The notes: generated by a model not told the origin, from the sequence alone. A stretch of DNA of 64,000 nt from Megaleporinus macrocephalus (GCA_021613375.1 CM038720.1:10035462-10099461), one strand, 5' to 3'; positions 27,901-42,900 are shown, numbered from the stretch's first letter. Numbers and translations: made by a program.

Positions 27901-30900
27901 AAGACTGTCCTAAATAAGCTTAAATGATCATTTGCTTGCTGGATATCTTCCCATCTGAATAGTTTCGCAGCTACAAAGTCATTTACTTGCCTCCCTTTGA
28001 AATACTGGCATTATTAATATAGTCACGAGCATTTTTTACTAATGCTTTTCTCAAGTGTGAAACAATCCTGGACCACCAGCACATTGAAATTGTTGTATAA
28101 GTTTTCGCTATTGTTGGAGCTTTACTGTATGTAAGTGTCGGCGTTGATGTAACACTAATCAGTACGTCAAGAGCATAACACTAACTGATACTAACTGATA
28201 GTATTAGCAACACTGGCTGGACCCAGTCTTTCAGGTTATGTTATTTAGTACTGCAGCCAAAAGACAAGCATCTTTTTGTGTTAGACCCAAACCACACGCC
28301 TTCATTTCTCTATTAAATGCTTTGCAAACTCAATTATAGGGTCAGCTAAATAATAAAAAAAAAAAAGATGATTCAAAGCAACCCAAACGTAGACATAAGA
28401 AAACAGAACGAACTGATATAGATGAGGGAAAAGGCAGCAAGGCATGGGTGAGCTTCTTGAAAAGAGGAATGGAAGATTAGTTTTCTATTTAGACTAATGT
28501 ACTGGATTTTAATATGTGAAACTGAGGCACTTGTTTAAAAGAGCATAGCGTTAAAGTCGTTTCTGATACTTGGAACTGCAAAGCAAAATCAGCAAGGCTG
28601 GGTTTCCCAAAAGCATCTAAGCGCAACGTTTACACTGAAAACTTTATTCAGTACTTTAAATGTTGAGTATCGGCCGGGGCGTCTCTGATACTACACAGCG
28701 CAGTCACATCATTTAGGTGAAGCGTGTTAATCTGATAATTAACACTACAGTTTCTAGTATGTTTGTAGGACACTGTTCTATTTATTGGCCTCCTTTTCTC
28801 AAATGATCATTTTATAGTGGTGCTTAATGATCTTCAAGATGATTTGTCGACCAGTTTAAAACGCTGCAGTACATAATAACATATATAATAACATCACTCT
28901 CACATACACACTGTAAGACTTTTTCTATTTCTATTTTATATACACTATTTATTTTATATTGTTGTAACTGTCCTGTTTTGTCTTACCTTGTGCACTTGTG
29001 GAATAGCCCTCTGGGATCAATAAAGTATCTATCTATCTATTAGGGGTGTGTCATATCGTGTCGTACACAATAATATCGCCAATATTTTTGAATATGGTGA
29101 ACGATATTATACCCTGAAATATCATACCATATCACACATCCCTAATTATCACATCGGGTACTACTTTTTACTGTTTTTAGAAAAAGAAAAATTCACACTA
29201 TTATCATTTCCCATTATATACATACTAGAGACAGATTTTCTGTCACCAAATACTTTTTACTCTGTAATAATCTGTAATTTTTACTCACTACATTTTGAAA
29301 ACAGACTTGTTACTTTAAGTTTAGTTCTCCTTATTTATGTATTTTTTAATCAGGCAATTCTATTCAGGGTCTTAGTGAATGCCTATTGTGTCTCCCAAAG
29401 AAGCTAGAGCTCAGGGCAAAGATACCCTGTTAAAGAAATTTGAGTTTCTCAAGAGAATTATTTTTAAAGAAATACTTTTACTTTTATACTTTAAGTACAT
29501 TTGGGAGCATGTACTTTTATACTTTTACTAGTGTAAAAAATGTAGTCATACTTCAACTTTTACCTATTTTTTTTTACTAGATTACTAGTACTTTTACTTA
29601 AGTAAGAAATCTGAGACAGACTTTATCTGTTCAGTATCATTCACTTTACTTCAGTCCTGGATATATGGAGATATTTGGAGTGCATTATTTAGTATCGTGA
29701 CATTCTGGATCATTGACTTCTGTTACAATCTGATAATAAATTCTTGTATTTTTTAATATCTCAGTTAGGGGTGTGCCATATCATATTGTATGCAATAATA
29801 AAATTTTATTTTCATTTTGTTGCAGTAGTGTATTCTTGAAATATATTTTTTTAATTCAATGTTTTGTCATATCATCAAGAGTATCGTTATCGCAAAAAAG
29901 ACCATGAAATATCGCAATATTATTGTAGGGCCATATCACCCACCCCTACTATCTATTGACAAGGAGGAGTTAACCCTGTTTTAACCTGAAGCAGCATGCT
30001 CTCCTCTCTTGTTCTGAATGCACTGTTAAATGCTGGTTTTAACCCCTGGAGGTGCCAATGATAAAACCGAATGTATCTATGAGGCTATGTTTTTGGCCCC
30101 GGTAGCTCGTCACTCGTAGCATATTTTTTTTTGCTGATCTGTGATCTGACATCACTAATCTTAACAAACAGCTAGTCAAGGCCAGACACGATCTTTTAGA
30201 GAGGACACATGGGGACAACAGTGAGAAGTTTGGGGCTAAAAGTGGCCAGGACTTTAGATTTATTACAGTAGTAACAAACTTGTGTGAAGTTACAAACCCG
30301 GTAAAGGATGATGGTGAGCTTATCAGTTTATGCCCCTTGCAGTAAACTGAGAATTAAAATTATGTATGGCTCCTTAGTCCAAATAAAATGTGCTTTTTGG
30401 TGTTTCCATCAGTGACAGACCTGTTATGATCATAATTTCAATGTCCATACATTTATTTTTGGGCTCCGCTACAACAGACTTCTCATACTGGTGACCGGTA
30501 TTCACACACTGTCTGATACGCTCTTAGAGCACCTGTGTCTTTAAGCCCCGCCTCCCAATTAGCCCACTGTGCTTTGGCTGGTCAACTTGTCCACTCTGTT
30601 CTGATTGGTCAACCACCAGCACAGCTGACAGCAGGAGTCCCAAACTTGTAGGCAGGCAGGTGATAAGGACGGTCTAATGAGGTTTTGTCAGCATAAAGGA
30701 AAAGAGCTGGAATTCCAACGAGGCGTTTCAGGCGGCTGAGAAAAGTGGTTTCTGTGGGAGAGAGTTTCTCCCTCGGGTGTGTACTTTGGACTTTATCATT
30801 CTGAAGTCCGCTCACAGGAACAAAAAGCTATAATATAACACACTAAAGGAGGCGGAAAAGCATAGTATGTCTCTTCAAAAGTCTATAAGGTTCCATCTAA

Positions 30901-33900
30901 TGACGGTTTAAGTAATTAGCAGCGAATAATGTAACGTTAACTTCTTATTGTCATGTGGCGAAATGCTTTATCATTCCATATTCTTGGTAAATTGAGTTTC
31001 TACCAGGCCTGGAGTGGCTAATCGGAAGATTCGGGAGGATTCCCGATAGGCCGGCTCATGTCAATCTCGAGTTTTCATGTCAATTCTTCATTCACCTATG
31101 TATTCATTCTACATTCATCTGACAGCACAGCCCCTACATCGCAGTATATTAAGTGGGTTCTACCATCGGAGGGAATCCTTCCTTCCAAATGTTTAAGTTG
31201 GTTGCGCCCACAAGTCGTCTTTTCTGAGGCGGTAAAATTAAAGATAGCAACAGAACAGCATGAAATGTCAGTCAATGGTGATGGAGGGTAGAAAGAGGCC
31301 AGGTGGAGCCGAAAAGGCGGACAAAGGAGGACAGACAGACGGTAAAGAGAGATATGGAAATAAGTTTGATTGTCAGTGCAAAGCTATTGCGCAACATTGG
31401 GAAACCAGTGCACTGCTAAGAAGGCTTTTGATGCTGTAGGTAGCTACTAAACATGCCTGTAGTGAAGCTACTTAAGAGTTTAGTGTGAATCTAATAATAG
31501 AGCTCCTCTCTGTTGGGAAGAAAAATGTTATTTTAATTTTTAATTCTTTTAATCTCAATTTATTGCTTATGTACAAATGTAAATATGTTTTCGTTTATCA
31601 GATTTCTACCTTTTAAATCTTTATTTGATTAAATTTGAATTAAACATGTTTAGGTGAAGTGCTTTCTGTTAACTTACCAACATATACCTGAACTTATACC
31701 CAATAAAAAGGCATTGTAAAGAGCTAGCTGCTGTTTCATTTATTCAAATTCCTCCTCCATGGAAAAAGAGGGCCGGACTCTGGGAATGAAACCCCCAGGC
31801 TGAAAAAGGGGCCCACTGCGGCCCTGTTTTCTACTGTTTCTGTTGTTCACTTTATAGTTGGCTTATAATGCATTTGGGTGGGATTTTAATGTTGTTGTAG
31901 CTGAACTATAGAAGTAATCTGGAAATCCCGCAAGACAACTAGCTTTGTAGGACAAGGCTCTCTCTTGAGACTCTCTCTTTCCAGTTTATTTCTAGTGAAC
32001 TGTCTTCACAACGCCTCAGAAAAACATGCAAAAATATATATTGGCTTTTGCAAAAACATTCAATTAAACTACAGACCACACTTTGAATTTAATAAGACAT
32101 AAGACTTTAGGAAGAAGTTCACTGGCACTGATGAGGTTAACCAAGACCAGGCTAAATAATAAATATTCTTAAAAATTCATTTTCATTAAAAAAAAAGATC
32201 CCATAGCTAGCTTATTTTGTTTGTGCTATTAGTTATCATTAAAGGTGGAATCTTGAAGGTGAATTTCAGAGAGGGACGTACGGATGTGTATTTGGGCTGC
32301 AAGATTACGTTTGGCCCTGCTAGACTTGACACCATCATGCATTTGGGAAACTGGACGTGGGTGAGTAAGCAATAATAGTCACTTCTATGTACTAAAAGAA
32401 TGTTTGGCGCTGGTAAGAGCAGACTGAAAAGCTTGGCCATGCATGCATAAGGGCTATAAGCTTTGCTGCTGCCCACATCGCAGCTATATAAAAAGCCACT
32501 GGCAGAAGAGGTTCTACCTCATCGTCATACCCCCCTTGTCGTGATTGAATGACGAAGGTTCCTACGTGAGGGATGGCCACCTCCACCACCCGGGGCGAGG
32601 GGGCTGGGGTGGAGGCAGGGCCATCCTGCACTGTGTCAGGGGTAGGGGATTGGGGAGGGGTTGCACTGGGCTCTACCTGTGGGAACAGAGGTGAGGAAAT
32701 GGTGCTGGGAGACTGAACAGAGAGACAGACAAAACAGAAACAGCTGGAAGATATGGAGGCTAGAATGAACGGACAGTGTTAAAAATATGATGAAAATAAT
32801 AAATAAATAAATAATTAAATAAATTATTTGGACCTGGGTCATTTACAGAGTTAAATCATTCATTCAGTTCATTTCTCGCACTCATCAATGACCTGTTAGT
32901 TAGACATTTATCTGTATCTCAAGAGCAGAGTGAACAATTTTAAGTAGGAAAAAAATAGCAACTGGTTTGTTTCTGAAACAGCTTACACAAATGATGCCCA
33001 AGTAACTAAACGTAGCTTCAGTTCTAAAAGTATGTGGATTAAACATTCTCGTCCCACATAAGCAACTGAAATACTAAACATGAAGAGTGCAAATATAGAG
33101 AAGAAGCTATTAAAACTCTAGGACTGATCTAAACTGAACGCTGGTCTTTGTTCCTTTATCGAGTATTTAGAAGAACGTCTGTTTGTGTAACATTAACCAC
33201 ATACAGACCTAATAAATAAACATTAGAGCTCCTCAAATAGATATTGTCTTAGCTTTTCTTTGGTATTTAGCTTAAATAAATAAATAAAGCTTAAATCGTA
33301 AATACTGTTTGACCAGAGGAGGATGGGTCTCCCCTTGAGAGTCTTGGTTCCTCTCTTGCCACTGTTGCCTCTGGCTTGCTCACTGGGAGAAGCCAGAGGC
33401 AATATATATATATATGCCTGTCTGTTTTCAAACTTCGGTAAAGCTGCTTTGTGACAACATCGTTGTAAAAAGTGCTACACAAATAAACCTGAATTGAAAC
33501 CAGTCAGAAACCACCTTCTCATTGAGTCAACAGGTCCATTACAAGTACATGTTTAGGAGAAATATAATATATAACACTCACATAAGGAAAGAGAAAGTGA
33601 AAGAAAAACAGTCCTGGAACTGGAGTTCAATAGTATTTAAAAGCTACCAAGAAAATTAACTAACAACTACTTGCAAGGTGGTTTGTCCACTCTTGCATTG
33701 TAAGAATAATAAATAAATAAATAATAAATAAATAAATAAATACACAAACACAAACACAGATCAGCCATAACATTAAAACTAGCACCTTGTATTTACACTT
33801 ACCACATAGGACACTTACAGACTGTAGTTCATCTGATTCTCTGTATACAGTGTTACCCTGTTTATCAATGGTCAGGACCCCCACAGGACCACCACAGAGC

Positions 33901-36900
33901 CTGTATTACATGGGTGGTGGGTCATTTTCAGCACTACAGTGACACTGGTGTGGTGGCAATGTGGATTATAAGTGTGTTGTGCTGGTACGAGTAGATCAGA
34001 CGCAGCAGTGCTGCTGGAGCTTTTAAACACTGTGTCCACTCACAGCCCACTCTATTAAACACTCCTACTTCTTGTTGGTCCACTGTGTAGATGTAAAGTC
34101 AGAGATGAGAGCTCATCTGTTGCTGCATAGTTTGTGTTGGTCATTCTATAGTTAATTTGTGGTCTTATTAGTGTTTAGTGTTTCATTAGTGTTTAAAAAC
34201 TCCAGCATCACTGCTGTCTGATCCACTCGTACCAGTGCAACACGCGCTAACACACCACCACCACATCAGCGTCACGGCAGTGCTAAGGATGACCCACCAC
34301 CCTTATAATACCTGCACTGTGGTGGTCCTGTGGGGGTTCTGACCATTGACGAACAGGGTAACAAAGTATAGAGAGTGTCCTATGTGGTAAGTGTAAATAC
34401 AAGGTGATAGTTTTAATGTTATGGCTGGTCTGTGTTTGTGTGTGTATATATACATACGTATTTATTTATTTATTTATTCATTTATTTATTTATTTATTTA
34501 TTGTTTGTTTGTTTGTTTGTTTTATTTATTGTTTTATTTATTTATTTATTTATTATTCTGCTTCTCACAGTCCAAGATTGGACAAAACACCTTCCAAGTA
34601 GTTGTTAGTTATGATCCACCACCTAGATGATACCTGCTCTGTGGTGGTCCTGTGGGGGCCCTAATCATTGAAAAACTAGATGAAAGGGAGCTTAATGAAG
34701 TATACAGGAAAACAGATGGACTATAGTCTGTAATTGTAGAACCCCAAGGTGCGTCTACACAGTCAGAGCTGATAAAATGGAAAATAAGACTCTAAAGTTA
34801 TGGCTCATTGGTGTATATCACTGTAGATAGATATACAGTGTTTGAGGTTCTATTAAATGTACAGTTTGACATTTATTATGACACTGAACAGCTAAACAAC
34901 TTGTAATCGCTGCCCCCTCTGACTGAAAATGCCACACGTAAAGGGTGGGCTGTTTTCTCCGCACCGTAATGTATGAGAGACAAAGCACTGAATTTACAGA
35001 CTTTTAAATCCTCATTAAGAAATAAGACCTTTCACAGCCAAATATAAACGCCTACATCCCTGTCAGGCCAATCTCACAGCGCGTCCCAGTGGGCTCCTCT
35101 GAGTTCATAATGAAAAGAGAACAAACGAACTAAACAGCCCCGCAGGAGCCGACCCAGACAGCCCTTGTCTGGCTCATCGTAGACATCCCAGGGCCAATCG
35201 TGAGAAAGAGAGAGAGAGAGGATGTGTGTGTGCGCGAGTGTGGGTTCTTACAGCGCTGAGTAGTGCCTCGGGACTCTTCTCGTCCTGTTCGGCAGCAGCC
35301 TTGGAGATCGCTCTCTCTGTGTCCTCCTGCAGGTGTTTGGTGTCGTCGGTGGGCGAGGGCTGCTCCATGTACTCTGGGTCCTGCTGGGCAACTGAGGGGT
35401 CCACACACACATACACACACACGCAGTAAGACATTTACCCTCTAACAGCTTTTCTGACAGATCTTGAGAGAACTGAGATCTTTAGTTCAGGACACAAGCT
35501 GAAACATCATGCTGTACACCAACACTGACCATGGATATGATTCAAAGCCTTCGTTTTATGCTTTGGTACGACCACGTTCTGTGAAGGGCCCACTTATTTC
35601 CTATCACTTTGTTCTCCCCTCAAAAAGAGCCTAATCAATACGTCGTCTCGCGAGGTCAGAGAAGCAATTTGATCAAAACCCCAGTCAAAATGTTTTACTG
35701 TAAATAAGAGGTCCTCTACAGAGCACACACATTTTAAAGCAAATACCACAAACTGAAAATAAATTCTAATGAAAAGTCTGTGCAGAACATAATATTTTAT
35801 GTTATATTTTATTTGTTTTCTATATGTTTAACAAGTTATGCACAAAAACCTGCAGAAAAAAAATCCACATTTAAAATTCTGTAGAGGAGCTGCTACCATA
35901 TTTTCACTTATTGATTGGGGGTGTTTAGAATTCCTCAAATGAAATATAAAGTATTATAAATTAATATGAATTTGAAAACATAGGTTTAACATTCATTTAC
36001 TGTTTACAACTAGCAAATGGAGTGATCCATATCAGACCATTCAGCTTATTTACTATTGTATCTTTTTCTGCATATACAGTCATTTAGTCATATTAAATCA
36101 TTAAACATGGCAAATTTTAACACATCATTTCAACTCATTTAGTTTTACATTTTTTTGGGAAAAAAAAAACATTAAATATATAAAAAAATGTGATTTAACT
36201 TTTGCTCAAGCCACATTTTCTACCACGTCAGCAGACACACTTAAACACTTCACACTTATAAAATATATTTTTTCAGTGTAAAGTAATGTGCAATATTTTC
36301 CATTCCCCCTGTGCAATTAAGAAGCAACGTATTTTTATTATTTATATTGTACATACTGTACTGTTTGTTTATCTATTGTTTGGACTGAGTGTCTTGCTAT
36401 CCCTTTGCTGCTGTAACACGGTGAATTCCCCCCACTGTGGGACAAATAAAAGATTTTCTTATCTTATTTTATGTCCCCTAATTGCCCAAAATACATGCAA
36501 TTAAGCAAATAAACAGTGATTAAGCATTAAATTAAATTAAGTAGTGTGTTCTGTGTAGAGGATGTGTTAACTGATTTCCACTTCGACCAGGTTGTTAAAA
36601 GATTTGCACACGACTGTTTAGTCCTGCACAGATTTCCCCATTTTCTTCACGAATCAGCGACTTTCATAAAAAATAAAGGTCAGAATCTTGCATTAGTCAT
36701 GAACGTGCACAATTTGAATAGTAAATCATGAGTTCTGATATTCAAAGTAGCTCCAGTGTAATGTTTTAGGTTCTCATATTTAAAAAATCATAAGAAGGAA
36801 GAGAAGAAAAGCTTCCTGCATCATTTTAGTCAGTGTTTCTTATTTAGGTTTCCTGCAAAGCATGTTAAGACAAATCTACTCGTAACCCTCCGTTCACACC

Positions 36901-39900
36901 AGCAGGGCCTTTTTGCCGATTGTCACCCAAATCGCTGATCGCTCATCGCCTGTGGGTGATTCTGAACTCAAGCTGACTTTTGGCTGACATGGTTTCACTG
37001 ACAGCAAGCAAATGCTACGGCAATCCAGCGTACTTTACTAGCTACTATCTAAAGAGTATATAGATAAAAAATAGAGATGGACCGATCAGCGATTTTGAGG
37101 CCGATTCCGATCGGCAATCACCTTTCAGCATGATAGGCCAATAGCCGATACCGATCGAGGGCGGGGATGTAGTTATTAGCGCAAGCAAGTCATGAAACAT
37201 GGTCTAAACTGGTTTATTACCATTTTTAATGAGCTCAAATGAAACAGCATCATATTTTAAACTAAATTAACAGTAAATAAACAAAGTAAATCAAACAAAT
37301 ATCCCCAATACTGTAATCATTACATTTAGACCCTTAATTTAAAACTAAAAAAAGCTAATTAAATAAATGCAGTAAAAACTGCAGTCATTAAAGCAGACTC
37401 TGTTATTTTAAACTAAATCTGTAATCATTAAATGTTGATCTTGAATTGTTGCTACTGTTCTGAGTCACATACGGTAAACACTGCCAGACATGTTTTCTAT
37501 CAGCGCGTGCGGTGAACACCATAAACTGTTCTCACGAGGCCGCTGTTTTAGTCAGTCTGTCAAAAATGAAAGGGTATGTGTTTCCACCTAGCGGTTCAGA
37601 TAGGAATTGCAGGGAGCTGGCCGAAGGGGGTTTCAACGAAACGCTAGCTGGAAAAACAGAAATTAGGCGCATTTGTTAAACGCCATCGATCGGCTCTCGG
37701 AATCCACTAAATTGGAGAAATATCAGCCATATTTTGCATATTTTGATTAAAAATCGTCCGATACCAATGCATAGTCGATTAATCCTTCGATTTTTACTGC
37801 AAAAATAAATGTAAAAAATGTTTTTTACCCCTAAAAATAAAAATCCTGGAGTGAAATGCTTGTCTATAAATGTCAGCCCTGCGTAGTGCATCACTGCCTG
37901 TGCAGTCAGTATGACATTTATTCTTTGCGTGACGCCACCTGTCGCTTTGTTGCGTCGCTGTCGGTGTGAACGCAGGGTAAATAGTAGAGTGAACATAACG
38001 CCGAGCACTCTCTCTAGCAGTTAAGATGATCTTAACTCTGAGAAGCTTCCAGGAAACCAAGCCCTGTCTATTCCACAAAAGGAGGCATAGGAAGAAACTT
38101 GCAGTTGGCTAAAGGCTACCACACACTAGAGGAGAAGCTCTGTGCTGGGCTTCCACGGGGCTCTGGTGCCAGGATACTACAAAGCACAGCTACAGCACAT
38201 AGGATGCATTGCTGAAAAGCAATGATAAACAAGAAGCTACACCTCACTTTACACTGTACTAATGTAGATTTGATAGAATAAAGCATATTTAGTGATTTTA
38301 GTGTTTGGTATCTGTTATTTAACTCACAAGCTTGTGAGTTACTGAGAAAATGTTTTTATATTTTTGCTGCATCATCTACCTTCACCATCCACAGCCACTC
38401 AACATCCGATGCACATGCTGGAGATTCACCTGTGTTGTCTGCAGGGCTGGACTCGGTACTCATGGGCCGGGGCGCCGCGGCAGCAGCAGCAGCGGCCGCG
38501 GCCAGAGCCAGCTTCTCCTGCTGGGCTTTCCTGGCCTGCATGGCGTCCCACTCCTCCAGCTCGCGCTCAAACAGCTGGTTGTCCTCCTTCACATACTCCT
38601 TTAGGTCTGGCGGGAGCTTATCCAGACCGCTCAGCATCTGGCCCGTCTCCTTATCGAACTCCTCTGAGGCAGACAAGAGTCAGAGCAATCAGACAGGATG
38701 GCTCTCGCATACACCAACACTCACATACAGAGGACCTCGCTCACTCACTTATCTGTCTATCAGCGTTACGTAAACGACTTATGCAACTCCCTGCCTCCCA
38801 GATGTGAAAGCTCTAAAATCAAACACGCGCTCAAGCGCACCGAAGCTTTTTTCTCGTACGAGTGCACTCGTGGCTTTAAGAGGCAGGGATATTAGAAAAT
38901 TACAGCTATCAAGTCGTGAAGAGGGAAGGAGTGAAGTTTTTCACTTGTAGAATTACCTTCTATCAGGAAGGGCTTCTTGTCGTTGATGTACATGAGGCAG
39001 TAGGCACTGGCGTTGCGGTAGCCGCCAAATGAGTCCCTCACCAGCTCTTCCCACGAGGACTTGGTAACAGAAATGTCATTGTACTTCATCCAGCAGCGGT
39101 GGTGAGGGTCATAGATGTACGCCCAGTAGTGGCCTGCATTGGCTTGACCCTCGTGAACCAGGACAGCATGTAGCCGGTATGGCACCTGAAGCACAAAAAC
39201 AGAAGGTAATGAAAAAGCACACTTAGCTTTGAACCCAGATATAATGGGCTAACATATGACATAGCTAGGATTTAACTAGGAGGACAACTGACATTATAAT
39301 ATATATATATATATATATATACACTACCGCTCAAAAGTTTGGGATCACAGTGAAATGTTCTTGTTTTCAATGGAGTATCTTCTTCCTTAACACAACAATG
39401 GACTGACGGGTCTCTAAAGAAAGTTCTTTCTTTCTGGTCATTGTGAGTCGGTCAGCAAGCCATCAACTGCTGATCTTCAGATACTAAACTATCCTAGAAT
39501 GTTGTTCCCTTTTATACTCACTTATTAGTAGAATGTTTTTCAGCTGTGCATCACAATTGAGCAAGAGTGTCCTAACAACCAATTAGTCCAACAACATCCT
39601 TAACTTGGATTGGTGGTCGTACCAGGAGATTTAGACAGAGGACTGAGAATTACTGATAATAGTACTATATGCAAAATAAGCCTCTATACAAAAATAGGCT
39701 TTAATACAAACATTTTTATTCTTTAAAAATCATCTAATACACTTACATTAATTGAGAAATGGACAATATTGTTTGTGAATTGCATGAAAATTGCATGAAT
39801 TGCATGAAATTAAATTCTAAAGTGATCCTAAACCTTTGCGCGGTAGTGTATATGTATACAAATATGCATATATATGCTACCTGTTATATTATTTAAGTTT

Positions 39901-42900
39901 ATTTACATGTGTTCTAATGATATATAGCAGGGGTGTTTAAGGCTGAGATTTTCTCAGGCTAAGGTTTGGACAGTCATCATTTCTAACGTGTGTTCTGATT
40001 CAGTGGTGTATCCTGTTTACTGAAGTAGTCTAGTATCAGCATCTTATACCATCAGCTACTGAAACACCAACACATCACACATACCGTTCAGTATATTTCA
40101 GTATATTCACTGTTTAAATGCTGAACTGATGACTCTGGGATTGGCTCCAGCCCCCCATGACCCCAACTAGCGGGATAAAGTGGAAGACAATGGATGGATA
40201 GATGGATGGATTTGAGATACGTGGCTGCTTTTAATTAGCGTCATGGTCTTAGAACATATGAGACATGTTGGTTTGGAGCTGCCTGTGTGAAGTATAAACA
40301 TCTCTGTTTTGGTCCATTCCTGGTTGAAAACTTTTCACCGTCGACTTTTCTTTTTTTTAGAGCACGCCGTCTGACTCGCTTTACTCTCCGACTGCTGCTT
40401 CTCACCTGGTCTGTGAGGTTAAAGCTCCGCCTCATAAAATAAACACTGTCAGAATTAAATAGGTTATCAGTGTGGGTCCGCATTGGACAGCGTCTGGGTC
40501 CGGACCTGGACCACGGTCTGCCTATTAGTGACCTCTGATATATATTGTTCTTATTGGTGAAAATGTACTTATTGCCAAGATAAATGCTTTTAAACAAATG
40601 ATTGTCGGTGCCCAAGACTTTTACTGTTCATATTATATTGTATATTGTTTTATACAATTTAAGTATACAAGTATACAAAGATCCAGACAGACTGCAGCCT
40701 GTGATTGTAGAACTACAAAAAGATTCTATACGGTAAGTGTTGCTGATATTATATTATATTATATTATAATATATTATATTCTAGTTAAAGTAAGGTCATT
40801 AACAATAAAATGTAATAAAACCTGTTAAAATACTGGTTTCATCGTGTATTTTCAGGTGCAAATAATAAAAGTCACCTGTGGTCAGGACGAGGCTGAGGGC
40901 AGCTTTCTGTTAGAGTTTGTTGTAGCTCTTTTCAATCTATTACCAGTCCACAGTCACAGCACCCACTGACCAACTGTCAAAATACAATACTTGCTCAATC
41001 ACTGGCAAATAAAAAGTTGACCTGAAGTTTCTGGGGTTATTACATTGTGTACAGCTGATCTGTGGCCAGGCACTGGTGAGATTTAACATTAGAGAAATCT
41101 AATGTTATGTTAAGTTACCAGCTGTAATGGTAAAGTTGAGAGGCGCTGAGTAGTAAGTTTGTTTTACAGGACAGTAAAAGAAAACCAAATGGCAGACATT
41201 GGGGGGCAGCTTGGTACTGAATTTGACCAACCGTTAACCGTTAAGCTGAATGTCTCAACACTTCAGTATTGTTTCATTTGTCTTGGTTGTTCTTAGACCT
41301 TCATAGCAGCTAATCTCTCAGTTCTGGTAAGAATGCTCTTCATATCATCAGGATCATGTGACTTGCTGTTTGTACCTTTCTCTTGTAATACTGCTTAAAC
41401 TACAGTAGTATGGGTTCGCGTCCATCCTCTCCATTCTGTTATTTATTTATTTATTTTTTCTTACTGCCCTCCGTCTGGATTTCTAATATCATTGAAATCA
41501 TGTGACTGTAAAACGTACCCATTCCAAAGTTTAAAAACACACACATAAAAAAAACATTTTTGAAGCACAATTCTTTCTGAATGACGTAACAAGCAAAACA
41601 GAACTCACCTGCATCATTGACTTGTCAGAGTACATGAGCTCAATGGTTCTGTGGATTCTAGATATACTTCCTTGAAGATCTACAGACGCAGAGGGTTGGC
41701 TGATTAGGAACATGTGAAGCGGCAGCACAGTGTACAAACTGAAACACTTGTCTTTGTGTGTGCAGTGGTTTCTGCTCCGGTACCTCTTGTGTCAGTCTCC
41801 ACCTCGTTCCTCCAGCGATGCAGGCAGCCCTCCAGCACTCGAAGCTCCTCCTCAGTGATGTGGCGGGGAGCAGGGTGCATGGGCAGGTCTGGGGGCACGC
41901 GTGACTGGGTGAAGGGCTTATGGATGGGCACACGTTGCTGCTGTTGTTGCTGCTGCTGCTGTTGTTGTTGTTGTTGTTGTTGCTGCTGCTGCTGCTGTTG
42001 TTGCGGCTGGGCGGCTGCTCCAGAGACATCTGGAGGGCCTGAGGAACACTGTTCCACCACACTGTAAAGAGAAGGAGACAGAGGAAGTGATGAACACAAC
42101 ACTAACAATAGTAATTAGGAGCAACAGAACATAGCAGGGGGGGACTCGGAATTCAGGGAAGGGTCAACCTGCAGCCAGGGGTGTTCCTGGTTGGGGTGCT
42201 CCTGTACAATCAGAAACAGCCCCCCAAACCAATAAGGCTTGAACAGAACCGCCCCCAACAGGCCAATATCGACCACAGTAGTGATGCGAGAGAATATGTT
42301 AGGAGATTTTATGTATTGCATATTAGACGAGTGAGCAGTTAGTGTAGTGTTTTACATTAAAACACGTTTAAACAGTGTTTAGGCACAGCAACACACAAGT
42401 CTCTCTACTAGTTGCTTCACTGTAGATTACATGTGGGTGTGTTGGGCGCTTGTGAGCACTAGTGCCACCTACTGTTCTAAATATTATATAACAACATGTA
42501 CATCACAGTAATTTTAATTTAGAATTCAACAAATCTTCAATCAAAGGTAATGTGAAATCACCAAATCGAAGATAAACCTACTCTGGAAGGATGGGAAAAT
42601 GTTAGTCACACCGTTTATGACTAACTTTGTAAATAAAACGTAACTAAAACATAAATCAACACTAAAGTTTGTTTTTGTAAACAATGAGTGAGTGATTTGT
42701 CGAATGCCTGAAAGTGACGGAATGTCCAGACGTTCAAATATGGCCAAAAAATAAATACGGCTTAGAGACGACACTGTTTAGATATTTGCAAACTTGACTA
42801 TAGAGGGCAAACTTTTATGTTTGGAGAGAAAAGTGAGAAACCACAGGAAAACAGAACCAGTGAAAAGTGCTTCTGAAGACTCATGTTGTAGCCAATGTGG

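Noticed and set aside
41714..42067. Cysteine-rich plus-strand ORF (poly-C)
   Set aside because: It is the antisense shadow of the polyglutamine exon w9.
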